Shown: positions 54,522 through 64,000 of the stretch, one piece after another
Layout of the letters: every line of letters begins with the position of its first letter
Position numbering within the stretch: position 1 is the first letter of the stretch
DNA from: Lumbricus terrestris
Taxonomy: Eukaryota; Annelida; Clitellata; Crassiclitellata; Lumbricidae
Reading direction: 5' to 3'
DNA: 64,000 bases
Assembly (NCBI GenBank): GCA_949752735.1
Contig: OX457039.1
Location: 21,498,830-21,562,829 of the forward strand
Notes under the pieces: model-generated
Told to the model about the DNA's origin: nothing
The model's database searches: none
Seen by the model: the letters and a program-made list of their open reading frames with translations, nothing else
Translations under genes and position numbers: made by a program

Positions 54522-57296
54522 AATGGTACCAGAAGTGGGGTAGAAGTGGAACAAGGGGAACAAGTGGAACAGGTGGAACCAAGAAAATTTGGAAGGGCAG
54601 AATTTCCTGGAGAGAGAGAGAAGTGGGAAGGCGAAGAAATGGCTTATTATGGCGCTAGACCCAAGTGTCCTTCGGACTACCCTGTTACCGCAGCAATTGA
54701 TGCGGGTTTTGATTTTGAATTTTACATGAGAGATAAACCAGCGAGGTTGATTAACAGAAAGCTTGGAGGAAATAATTATGAAAGTGAAGGTTCGGAGGTA
54801 ACTGATCTGCGACCCTTTCATAATATTCTGTTGCATCCTAATATGTTGAATTTGGATAAAGGTTGTGTTGGGATCCTTACTAACTCAGAGTGTATAGTTT
54901 CAGATATGGAGGATGGGGATTCGGCGCTGCCGAGGGAACTGGGACTCCCGCCTTCGGATGCACATCCCGGGCACCCAACCCTAGTCCACCCTCGGGCTGC
55001 CACCTTCCCACCACCGCCTCCCTCGTCGCACCCTTTCGCCGTCCGAGCCCCTCCTGCTCCGACCCCGAACACAATCGGTGTCGTCAAGTCGAATCCTTGG
55101 GTGAGAACCGTCACCCCGGTCACAGCCTCGGTGTGCAAACTGTCCGTATCCGTCGTGTCGTCGACTCAGTCAATCATGTCGACCTTGTCCTCGTCGTTGA
55201 AACCACAGGTTACACAAAGTTCCGCCTACCTGCCCTCGAACCCTGGCCCTCCCGCTCACCTGTCAGGTTGTCAACCAACAACCGCTCTGTGTCGGCCAGC
55301 TTCCGCCTACGATGAACGATCCTGGGTAACCACACGAGCAGCCCAGAACAACCTGGAAGCGAAGTTCCATGTTGTGTCTACATTCGGGAGCGAAAACAGT
55401 CAGTTCCAGTTCGAACAGTATGCTGAACCGCCTACAGCTGAACCTCAACCAACGATCCAAGGTCGTTTTCAGCCGAGTACGACTCCAACCTCGTCGGTCA
55501 CTGTGCAGTCCCAATCACGCGTGAGCAGAACTGTTGATTCGAAATCCAGACAGTATATGAAATTGGACAGGTACAATGGAAAGACATCGGTCGAAGCTTT
55601 CCTAAAGAAATTCGAGATCTGTGCGAACAGTAATGGTTGGACAGATGGGGAGAAATTCGCCCAGCTGACCTGTGCCCTGACAGAGCCAGCTGATCAGCTG
55701 CTCTACGAGTTCGACTCCGAGACCATAGCATCCTGGTCTGACCTGGTTGATCGTCTACGCCTGCGGTATGGAAGCTCCGATCAAGCCGTCCTCTACCAGA
55801 CCCAATTGAGCACACGACGTCAAAAGATGGGTGAAGACCTCAGCTCTGTAGTACGAGACATTCGACGAATCATGATCCTGGCGTTCCCTGGTCCCACCTC
55901 GGTGCACAGTGAAGTCATAGCGATTCGTGCCTTTCTCGACGCCCTGCGAGACAGAGACTTAGCCATGAAGGTTCGTGAGAGGGAACCTACCACCTTGGAC
56001 CATGCTTATAAGACTGCCATGCGTTTAGAGGGTTACCGTCAAGCAGATGATGGTAACCTCGGCCGCGATGAACATCGACCCAGTCGGGTAAAAACTGTAA
56101 CGGAAGTAGACTCTGCCCCTGCTGACAGTCAGAGACAATTCCAAGAAATCGTGTTGAATAGGCTGGAGCAGATGGAAGCAAGAATAAACGCCATCTGCAG
56201 CAGCCCCTCCGGCGATGGACAATTTCGCCCCTGGCGGCCCCGAAGTCAAGTTCCACCCAGGGCGGAACCTACCTTCGGAAGTCCGAGAACAGTTAACCGG
56301 TCATCCAGGTTCCCCGCGGGTGACCGTCGCTGCTTCGAGTGTCAACAACCCGGTCACTTTGCTCGAGTTTGTCCCACTCGTTACCACGACTCGACGCCGG
56401 AGGAGGAGAGAGAAGGACTGGAACACAACGAAGTCCGCGATGTCCGCCATGTGAAGGGAAACAACGACGCCTACCTCGACGTCACAGTAAACGGGAAAAA
56501 GGCAATGGCGCTGCTGGACTCCGGATGCCAGGTGACCCTCTGTCCGGTTTCGCTCGTGAGTCAGGAGACCATCCAGAGTTCGCAGCAACGGTTACAGGCT
56601 GTGAACGGTTCAGTGGTTCGTGTGGCTGGTGAGGTGAAGCTTCAAGTACGAATTGGCGACTACCCCTTCGAAATACCCTGCCTGGTTACCGAACAAGTGT
56701 CCGAACTCATCTTGGGAATGGAGTGGATGAAAAATGAAAATGTCCTGTGGCACATGGGACAAAACTGGATCCTGGTAGGAAAGCGTCGCTTCCAGGTTCA
56801 GCGGAAGGACCGCCCTGCACAGTGTCGTCGAGTCATCGTTTCAACCGCTGCCTTGGTGTCTTCAAACTGCAAAGTAAAAGAAAAGCCTTCAGTGAGGCGT
56901 TCGAATCCAAAAGTCGCTGGAAAATCCTGTGTTATCCCACGAGCATCGGTCGAAGCGGAAGCGCTACCACCAGAAGGAGTTCCTGTTCCAGCCAGTCCTG
57001 GGGGGAAGATCGACCAGCCCAAGGTGGTGGCCCGAGTCCCGCCTCGTCGGGGTGTGCATCTGCCCTCCCACTTCGCCAGCCCTACCTGCGGTGGAATGTG
57101 GCCTCTACCGACTTTCGGCGGGCTTCGTGGTGCTAACATGCATCCTTCCTCTGGTCTCGCCGCCTATCGAGACAGAGAGAGGAAACGCACCAGAGTTCCG
57201 CAGAATCGTCACTTTCTGTTGAGAGGCACCATTCCTCACCATCGCTGGCGAGATCACCAAGAAAGCTTCGTGCAGCCTTGGGGATGTAAAGAGTAA
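54081..57296 (+). CDS. Gag-nucleocapsid-protease of element B
   Basis: 1071 residues from ATG 54081, intact. Residues 1-147 lie in the LTR. A Pro-rich stretch occurs at about 300-350. The Gag capsid-type domain is at about 493-656 (RYNGKTSVEAFLKKFEIC ... AFPGPTSVHSEVIAIRAFLD ... KVREREP), co-linear with element A. The knuckle is C751-C754-H759-C764 and the retropepsin has D813-S814-G815 and I877-L878-G879. The tail after the protease is about 180 residues and basic, unlike that of A. The frame ends in TAA with no RT after it. Conservation of capsid, knuckle and protease in two diverged elements argues that the protein is used. Confidence 0.9.
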   Translation: MSRASSLRGDALEESDDSEGGRTVSSDERLIERQIYPAKYSPPPLQEFESLSPKAAVGITNSDEHRKEGAVARRQTAAETCPVGPGTHERRESGRSSLSFTLEVPVGGSLSPRQYAATLGEGGESKRVSGASLASASGPLAVRAGVTNGTRSGVEVEQGEQVEQVEPRKFGRAEFPGEREKWEGEEMAYYGARPKCPSDYPVTAAIDAGFDFEFYMRDKPARLINRKLGGNNYESEGSEVTDLRPFHNILLHPNMLNLDKGCVGILTNSECIVSDMEDGDSALPRELGLPPSDAHPGHPTLVHPRAATFPPPPPSSHPFAVRAPPAPTPNTIGVVKSNPWVRTVTPVTASVCKLSVSVVSSTQSIMSTLSSSLKPQVTQSSAYLPSNPGPPAHLSGCQPTTALCRPASAYDERSWVTTRAAQNNLEAKFHVVSTFGSENSQFQFEQYAEPPTAEPQPTIQGRFQPSTTPTSSVTVQSQSRVSRTVDSKSRQYMKLDRYNGKTSVEAFLKKFEICANSNGWTDGEKFAQLTCALTEPADQLLYEFDSETIASWSDLVDRLRLRYGSSDQAVLYQTQLSTRRQKMGEDLSSVVRDIRRIMILAFPGPTSVHSEVIAIRAFLDALRDRDLAMKVREREPTTLDHAYKTAMRLEGYRQADDGNLGRDEHRPSRVKTVTEVDSAPADSQRQFQEIVLNRLEQMEARINAICSSPSGDGQFRPWRPRSQVPPRAEPTFGSPRTVNRSSRFPAGDRRCFECQQPGHFARVCPTRYHDSTPEEEREGLEHNEVRDVRHVKGNNDAYLDVTVNGKKAMALLDSGCQVTLCPVSLVSQETIQSSQQRLQAVNGSVVRVAGEVKLQVRIGDYPFEIPCLVTEQVSELILGMEWMKNENVLWHMGQNWILVGKRRFQVQRKDRPAQCRRVIVSTAALVSSNCKVKEKPSVRRSNPKVAGKSCVIPRASVEAEALPPEGVPVPASPGGKIDQPKVVARVPPRRGVHLPSHFASPTCGGMWPLPTFGGLRGANMHPSSGLAAYRDRERKRTRVPQNRHFLLRGTIPHHRWRDHQESFVQPWGCKE
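54524..54541 (+). other. Primer-binding site of element B (tRNA-Leu)
   Basis: TGGTACCAGAAGTGGGGT, identical over 18 nt to the PBS of element A although the surrounding sequence differs. Confidence 0.78.
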
Positions 57297-59987
57297 TGTA
57301 GTGTAAGGTGATGGTAACGTCGCGTAATGGCGACGAGTAGAGATTGTGGCGAGAAGCCTAGGTTTTAGTTCCTTTCGATGAATAAAATGTTTATTTTTTA
57401 ACTTTGATCTAGGTTAGATCATTGGGGGTAGATTAGAATTGTTTACGTATGTTTTATTGCATTGTTGCTTTTATTGCCACAGAAGAAAGGCAAAATGTTG
57501 TGCTTGCATGTTAGTTTAAGATTTGATGTGCATAACCTTGATTGCAGATTAAATTTTGAATTTAAAATGTGCTAGAGTAGGAGCAAATTGCATTTGTGCA
57601 TTGATTGAAAAGCAGTCTGCTAGAATTGGGTGAATTATCCTGATGTATGCATTGGCCTGAGTAGTCGGTAAGTGAGTAAGTTGTAGACTAGTAGGCAGAC
57701 TGATGTTGTTGCAGGCATTAAGAATTGCATGCGAAGGTGAGACTAAGGACCTGTTATTTGGTAAGAGCGGTAATCCGTCCAATCGTCGCTATTGGTTGCT
57801 CAAGTGTACTCTTTCCTGTGTGGAAATGGAGGTGTAGAGGTCATGGTGCATAGGTACGCTTCTCTAAGCGGTAAGGCCTGGTGTAGGTAGCTTCAGCCTT
57901 CATGTAATGTGTCTTGCCTGTAATAATGATTAGTGCCAATGTCTATGATTTTATCTTACTAGGAGAGTACGGCTGTGGAAATGGTTTGACATAGGATAAT
58001 AGAATTCTTAAAGAACACTGCATATATGCAAGATTGCTGTTGATACTTAGCTATTTGTCATGTTGAATAATAGTCTAAATTCTTATATAAAAGTTGTTGT
58101 AAGGATTGAGCTCCTGATTAAGCAGTAACTGGGAAACAGTAGTAATAATTGACTAGGAGTCTAAGGTGTGTATGGCCCTGAAGAAGTTAAGTAAACAGAT
58201 CGGTGGTAAACTTGTAGGTAGACTGAAATTGTTGCAGGCATTAAGGGTTACATAGAAGAGGAGACTGGTGGTCTGTTAGTTAACTGAGCTGTAATCCGTC
58301 CAATCGTCGTTATTGGTTGCTCGAGAGTTTTTCCTGTGTGGAAGGAATGAGATGTAATAAGCGGTAATCCGTCCAATCGTCGTTATTGGTTGCTTGAGAA
58401 ATTTCCTGTGTGGGAATGAATGAGATGTACTCTTTCCGTTGGTGGAAATGGATGTAAACTTCTTCCTGTGTGGAAATGAATGGATGTAATAAGCGGTAAT
58501 CCGTCCAATCGTCGTTATTGGTTGCTTGAGAATTCCTGTGTGGAAATGAATGAGATGTAATAAGCGGTAATCCGTCCAATCGTCGTCATTGGTTGCTTGA
58601 GAATTTTCCTGTGTGGGAATGCATGAGATGTACTCTTTCCGTTGGTGGAAATGGATGTAAACTTTTTCCTGTGTGGAAATGATGGTGATATATTCTTTCC
58701 GTTGGTGGAAATGTGTGTACTTGGTCCTGTGTAAACTTCCTGTGTGGAAAGGTGACGTAGAGGTAACAGCGTAGGTCATGGAGTCAATCCGTCCTAGTAG
58801 GCATAGGTACGCTTCACTAAGCGGTAAGGCCTTATGCAGCTGGTCCAAGCCTTGTTGTAACGTGTTGTGCCTGTAATAATGTGTCAGCTACTGATGTGAT
58901 GATTTGTGCCTGCTGAGAGTTAACTTTGGGCTGGATACATAATGACAGAAAAATGACTCATCTTAAGTTTAGTTGCTTTTTGGATGAAAACTGCTCTAAG
59001 TCAAATTGCTTATATCTCGTGTTAGTCTAAGTTGTCGTTAATGTTGTAGCTAATAACATGTTAACTGCGCTAGGATTATCTGTAGGATTGGGAGCCGAAG
59101 CATGATTGTATGTGTTAGAGGACATTCTCTTGGTTTGTGGCTTCGAGCTGTTGCTGAAATGGATTGTAGTACATTGTTTACTGTAACTGTTTGATGTGCA
59201 TTACCTGAAACCTGGGTGGGAGGATAACCCGATAGCACCTGATAATATGTAAGAGTATGGATAATATTTCTATTGGGATTTCCAACCCCGCTTTAGTTCT
59301 GAGACTTTGTGTCTGGTAGTTAGTAGTCCCGGGGTTCGTGGAAGCAGAGACTGGTGATTAAACACCAATGGCCTGTATTCCGACGAGGATTGGGTAACCA
59401 ATGGACGTAGTTAGTAACCCTAGTGAGGTAGAGGCTGGCCTAGTGGTATGCTTTCTCTGAATCGCCTGATACCCTGACCTTGTGCCTTTGCTGAATTGTG
59501 GTCTGCGTGGAGTAGGGAGCGAGAGTGAGTTGGAGACCTTCAATTTAAGTAGACGTCCCTCCCTCTTTTTGCTGGTGATTCCGAACGTATGGTTTCAGGG
59601 AAATTGCAAAGTAAGGATGTTACACGAGCGTAAACATTGCCCTGCAGTCACCTTGAGAATTTAAGCGGCTGTGTTGTTAGGGTTAAGTTGTTAAGAGTAA
59701 AGCCGTGCTAAGATGCTGTACTTTGTATGCCTGAACTTTTACAACAAGCGTTGCTAGGAGGCTAGTTAGTTGATTCTCCTGTTGTGAATTAGGAACCCTG
59801 TTGGTTTTTAGAGTTAAGATGAGACTTCATACAGTTGTTGATGTAGAATTGCCTGCTTACTGTTCAGACTGTTCTCAAGCGGCAATGTCTTTTAGTAGTA
59901 GTGATGACCCTGCCTTAGCAACTCATGTACAACGGATTCAGTACGCGACCACTGCTGAATTTTCCAGTAATATGGAAAATTCGGGTT
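57297..59987 (+). other. Non-coding 3' region of element B
   Basis: 2.7 kb without a credible ORF. The hairpin GTCGC-gtaatg-GCGAC at 57319-57334 contains the TCGCGTAATGGCGA shared with element A. A block of about 130 bp ('aggtacgcttc..taagcggtaaggcct') at 57845-57930 recurs at 58800-58885. Confidence 0.8.
58290..58750 (+). repeat. Stem-loop array in element B
   Basis: Repeated units contain CCAAT-cgtcgtt-ATTGG hairpins at about 58300, 58374, 58505 and 58577 (a fifth is at 57780). The loops vary (cgtcgtt, cgtcgtc, cgtcgct) and the stems are unchanged. Interleaved TTTCC-tgtg/gttggt-GGAAA hairpins occur about eight times. Confidence 0.78.
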
Positions 59988-60000
59988 AAGGAGGGGAGAG
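59988..60000 (+). other. Polypurine tract of element B
   Basis: AAGGAGGGGAGAG directly before the 3' LTR. It shares the GGGGAGAG|TGT junction with element A. Confidence 0.85.
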
Positions 60001-61447
60001 TGTAGCGTTTTGGGAAAAGCTACAAAATTATACTTATTTTTATCCATGTTGGCCATAACGGTTAATTAACTCTATGCTGCACCAGAGCGAGGCTGCAGAC
60101 ATTACGCCAGCATGACGTGTGACCTTTTAGATGACGTGGCGAAGGTGTGGGCGCCGCTGATTGGCCAAGAGCGGCACGTGATCTAAAACAGCGGTAAAAG
60201 GTCGCTTCCGATTGGCTGTTGGGCAAATCTAGGTCAGTAGGACGAAGAGACGCGAAGAGGTGAAACCGACGAGAAAGACTAGGCCATCTTTTTGAATAGA
60301 AATTCGTTTAAAACTAAGTTTTCGGGCATCTAAATTAATAAGGAAGTCAACTAAATTAATAGATAATAAAGTAAACGACCGCTGGTCGCCTCCGGTGGAA
60401 GGAGAACGTCGAAATAAGCAAAACCGCTTAGGAATCAGGGAAGTAGAAATAAATTAAAGTGTAGCGTGCTAAATCTGTAAATGAATGAATGTTTAAAATG
60501 GCCGGAACGCATTGATATAGATTATATAGCGCATTACAGGTAGAGCGAAGGATAAATTAGCGCTTGTGTTAAGAAGCGTGAATATATTGAAAGAGTTGCT
60601 AGAAGTAGCCTTGCGATATAACTGTTGCTGTGGTCGTGGTAAATTAGTGCAAAGTGTTGATGTTAATTCGTTGCTTTCGTGTAACTGATTAATAGCGTGA
60701 TTTGACCTTCTGCAGTAGTTAAGGAAATAAGAACTGAACTGATAGCCTAGTTATATGCCGGAGCATAAGAGATAGGTATCAAGTAATGCAGAGTGTGTAA
60801 TAACCAGCCATAAATGCTGTGTAGTGTTAGGAATACTTTGTGTTGAACTGATAAGTATTATAGGCAGAATTGTATTTGCACAGGTTGCTGCCAATTGTAT
60901 ATTAATTAAGTAGTGTTGCAGGAATAAATAAAGTGTTGCATATTGAACTAGAATTGAAGGTGATTCACTGACTGACTTGCAATTAGTTGTAAAACCGAAT
61001 AATCCCATGTCTCGTGCCAGCTCTTTGAGGGGCGACGCCCTAGAGGAATCGGATGATTCGGAGGGAGGGCGGACAGTCAGTAGTGATGAGAGATTGATAG
61101 AGCGCCAGATATATCCAGCCAAATACTCTCCGCCACCTCTTCAGGAGTTCGAGTCCCTTTCGCCAAAAGCTGCCGTGGGGATAACGAACTCAGACGAGCA
61201 CCGGAAAGAGGGTGCTGTCGCGCGTCGACAAACCGCCGCGGAGACATGTCCTGTAGGCCCTGGTACCCATGAAAGAAGAGAATCTGGACGTTCCTCCCTG
61301 TCGTTCACACTTGAGGTTCCCGTAGGTGGTTCCCTGTCGCCCCGGCAGTACGCCGCCACACTGGGGGAGGGGGGCGAAAGTAAGCGAGTAAGTGGGGCAT
61401 CCCTTGCAAGCGCTTCCGGTCCCCTAGCGTTTAGGGCGGGCGTAACA
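60001..61447 (+). repeat. 3' LTR of element B
   Basis: Same length, constant offset 6926. A copy of the gag start (ATG 61007) runs into flanking DNA and stops by 61471. Confidence 0.93.
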
Positions 61448-61474
61448 CTACAAGCCTGTAGCAAACAGTGAAGG

Positions 61475-62670
61475 TAAAAATATTGAAAATATTACGCAAA
61501 ATTAAAAACACAACTTTACGCAAAATCTATTAATAGCGGTCCCCGATTGTGCAGTTTCGCCCGGAAAATGGTCAAATAATTTACCAACCTCGGAAAATGA
61601 CCAAATAATTTAGCAACCTAAACTACGGCTTAACCCAGAGCGCTCTACTCTGTCCATTTCTGGTGCTGCCATATTGTTTACTCGCTGCAATATCGGCGAT
61701 CGAGCCATCGTAAACATCTACCCGACATCACTAGAATAAGTAAGTAATTCGAGACCTCTAGTTCTGAGAATAGATTAGAACTGATCTGAATAATAGCGGA
61801 TCATACTAACTTTAGTAATCCAACTCGGTTTTTACAACAAGCGTTGCTTTGATCCATTACATCTGCATTTCAGCTACGATTCACGTCCATGTTGACTTTT
61901 TATCGAATGGATTTGCGCAAAACTGATTTTGTGAGCCTCTTTAAGAAAACGTCATCATCACGGATTCGGTTTTTGCGATCCGATTGATCAAAAAGGTAAT
62001 TTGAAACTTCCGAAATAAAACCCAACATCGTTTCGCCAATCATCCGGTTTATCTTCGTCGAGGATTCGAGGTCAGTGTTGCCACTGAGGTTTCAGAAATA
62101 AACCCAGATTTCTTTCTGAAAAACCCAGATTATTTATATGAGCGATTTTAGACCATTTTGTTCAAATTAAGTTCGATTTTCGCTTGTTCGTATGATGGTT
62201 AACAAAATATTCGTCAAATGAGTCGAATCAAATATAGTTGCAACTTTTAACTTTCGAAAAAATGTCAAAGTGTGCGGCCACATATTTTTAATACATCAAA
62301 ACTCCAACGTTTTAAACCACCTATAGATCCTATAAGAACATCAATTTTAATAGGCCTATACCCACTTTTGACGATTATAGTTTAGTAATTATATTATAAT
62401 TAAATTTTAACTTGTGATTTTAATTTGCACGCTTTTATTACCTATTAATTTATTACTTTGATGTTTTATAATGATGTTCTGTGCCCCATTGTGCGTTTGT
62501 TAGTGGTGTAATAAAGAAAATACGTATAATACTTACTTACACAGTTAATTAATAGGCTATACTGTGTTGACCTATATCACAGTATAAAAGTATCAAGTTA
62601 TTTATACTCTGCCTATATTGAGATGTTGAAACGTCTTATTTCTGCTCCGAGCTAATAATAATATTCTCTT
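61475..62670. other. AT-rich stretch, nothing recognised
   Basis: No gene or delimited element found. There are short stretches related to generic intergenic repeats only. Confidence 0.45.
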
Positions 62671-62674
62671 TAGG

Positions 62675-63015
62675 CCTATATTCAACAATCGGTTGACAGA
62701 TCGCAACCGGCTGCAGTGTACAATTATATATGCAGTTTAAACCAGGGCTGTTTTTGAAGAAATTTTTAGAACTGCGCACAGCCCCTTATTTCCCTTCCTA
62801 TCATCAATGGCAAATTACTTCCAATCGGATGACAATGACCTTTTTTGCTAGTTTTAACTGCACAGAACTTGTGACAGAAGTGCTTCTACAGCTGCACAAA
62901 TCCATTTAGAACTGCACGTTTTGTGTACAACTGCACGTTAAAAACGCCCTGGTTTAAACAATTCACAAGAACGGAGGTCACAGAATAGGCCTACACAAGT
63001 CTTAACTATACCAGC
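62675..63015 (-). mobile_element. SINE family 1 fragment, split by a hAT-MITE
   Basis: The sequences on either side of the MITE at 62743-62952 join to match the 3' half of the SINE at 43205-43325: 'ggttgacagatcgcaaccgg', 'cagtgtacaattat', 'caattcacaagaac' and 'cttaactat'. Confidence 0.7.
62743..62952. mobile_element. hAT-type MITE, copy 2
   Basis: 210 bp, CAGGGCTGTTTTTGAAGAAA...TTAAAAACGCCCTG, with a perfect 8-bp TSD GTTTAAAC (62735-62742, 62953-62960). It is colinear with 10733-10934. Confidence 0.92.
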
Positions 63016-63096
63016 TAGTGGCGGATGCCGCGCATCCAGAACGTTTCGAAGAGGGCCCCATTGAGATGCATGATATATATAATATACACGCTAGAG

Positions 63097-64000
63097 CAGT
63101 GATTTTCAACCGGGGTTCCGCGGAACCCAAGGGTTCCGCGGGCGTCGGCCAGGGGTTCCGCGGCAGTTTGGTAGAAATGTTAGTGCACCGACTGAAATCC
63201 TAAAAGTATCAGCAATGAGTAGATTCTTTCCCAGCCTTCAATCATTCTTGCTTAAAAAACATTATTACGTGAATGCATTGTTGTTTTCTATAGCCTAATT
63301 ATGTCGTTCAATACCTGTTTTTCGGGAGGCACATATGCATCAAATGGGCATCTATAGGCCCTATAGGCTTAGGCCCTATGGATTGCCTACTTTTCCAACT
63401 GTCCAGTCGAAAAAGTCATTTTTATCATTGGTTCTAAACTATTTGGACGCTCGAGATATGTTCTGACTAAACAGAATGTGGTCGATGAGCACTCTGCCAA
63501 CGACTTGTTTGGAAAGTTCCTTAGTATTCCTCTTTTGATCAGTTAATTTTGAAGAGCAAGTGGTTAAATTTCCCCTACAGAGGTAGCGATTGGCTTATTC
63601 AATTTTTTACAAATGTAAAGGCTGAGCCTTAAGCATAATTGTATTTACATGTATCTGTAGTATCTTTAACCGACAAGCCTAGGCCCCATACTCGCCATTT
63701 GGTTCTCGGAAAATCACATTAGATGTGTGAAATAAGAATCATAGACCTATGTGCGATTATTGTGACAGAAGCACTTTTTCAGGTGCAGGGATAACTAGCA
63801 AACGAAGCTGACACTCCCCAAATAAGTTAAAGCCACATCGGCCTCACTATAGAATCGTGTCACGCCCAACACTCATGACGGCTAAGGCCTCAAAAGATTC
63901 TTTTATGTTGAAGATACACCATTGTATGCCTACGTGTTCGTGTCTCTCGATGCGTCCAATATTATTCACGAATTTCACAGTGCACTTGAAAAAATACTTT
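63097..64000. mobile_element. Left end of a hAT element, runs off the window
   Basis: CAGTGATTTTCAACCGGGGT followed by repeated GGGTTCCGCG blocks is the typical left end of a common animal hAT group. No matching right end is found before the window ends, so the extent is unknown. Confidence 0.55.

Larger units (their letters stand above)
53075..61447 (+). mobile_element. LTR retrotransposon B: Gag-protease only
   Basis: An 8373-bp element with 1447-bp LTRs (53075-54521, 60001-61447), termini TGTAGCG...CGTAACA, and a 4-bp TSD CTAC (53071-53074, 61448-61451). A PBS lies 2 nt after the LTR and a polypurine tract abuts the 3' LTR. One ORF encodes Gag, a CCHC knuckle and a retropepsin; 2.7 kb of non-coding sequence follows. 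At least one LTR difference is visible (GCGGTT at 54501-54506 against GCGTTT in the 3' LTR). It is inserted into a dispersed repeat whose uninterrupted copy is at 11040-11160. It has the same architecture as element A, but the gag proteins are clearly diverged. Confidence 0.92.

Overview
This is a transposon-dense, AT-rich metazoan genomic window. No prokaryotic features are present. Genes are split by GT-AG introns, tRNA-derived SINEs and CR1/L2-like LINEs abound, and the host genes recognised (an NCKAP5-family gene and an LRRC41-like gene) point to a bilaterian animal. The mix of Merlin, hAT, PIF/Harbinger-like and Ty3/gypsy-type elements and the low-complexity style suggest a marine invertebrate, perhaps an echinoderm or other invertebrate deuterostome. 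That taxonomic guess is weak.

Layout. 1-4.5 kb: MITEs, a truncated LINE, a foldback element, palindrome arrays and a hAT element. 4.5-6.8 kb (+): a two-exon DDE integrase-core gene with an intact catalytic triad. 6.8-11.3 kb: MITEs, a decayed LINE and a tandem repeat. 11.4-13.7 kb (+): an uninterrupted 792-codon LRRC41-like gene. 14-20 kb: a SINE and a nearly full-length LINE on the minus strand, frameshifted near its end. 23.0-50.5 kb (-): eight phase-compatible exons of an NCKAP5/NCKAP5L homologue, whose introns hold a 1.56-kb minisatellite, Harbinger-like elements, SINEs and a complete 8.9-kb LTR element. 50.9-53 kb: a Merlin transposase pseudogene, a SINE, and a hAT nested in another TIR element. 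53.1-61.4 kb: a second complete LTR element. 61.5-64 kb: a SINE split by a hAT-MITE, and the left end of another hAT.

The most interesting objects are the two LTR retrotransposons (A, 33077-41993; B, 53075-61447). Both are structurally complete (equal-length LTR pairs, target-site duplications, primer-binding site, polypurine tract) and look young. Each carries a single long intact ORF for Gag, one CCHC zinc knuckle and a retropepsin, with no room for reverse transcriptase, RNase H or integrase. They are diverged from each other but share five features: an identical 18-nt primer-binding site matching a leucine tRNA 3' end, a gag ORF that starts about 440-450 nt inside the LTR, a short hairpin motif just after the stop codon, a long non-coding 3' region, and arrays of stem-loops in that region. 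In A the stem-loops show compensatory changes. I infer an actively maintained Gag-protease-only retrotransposon lineage that borrows pol in trans and carries a structured 3' RNA region. That interpretation is inference; the architecture is read directly from the sequence.

The cellular genes have no evident joint pathway. LRRC41 is a Cullin-RING substrate-receptor type protein, NCKAP5 is a coiled-coil cytoskeleton-associated protein, and the integrase-core gene is either a domesticated or a mobile-element gene.
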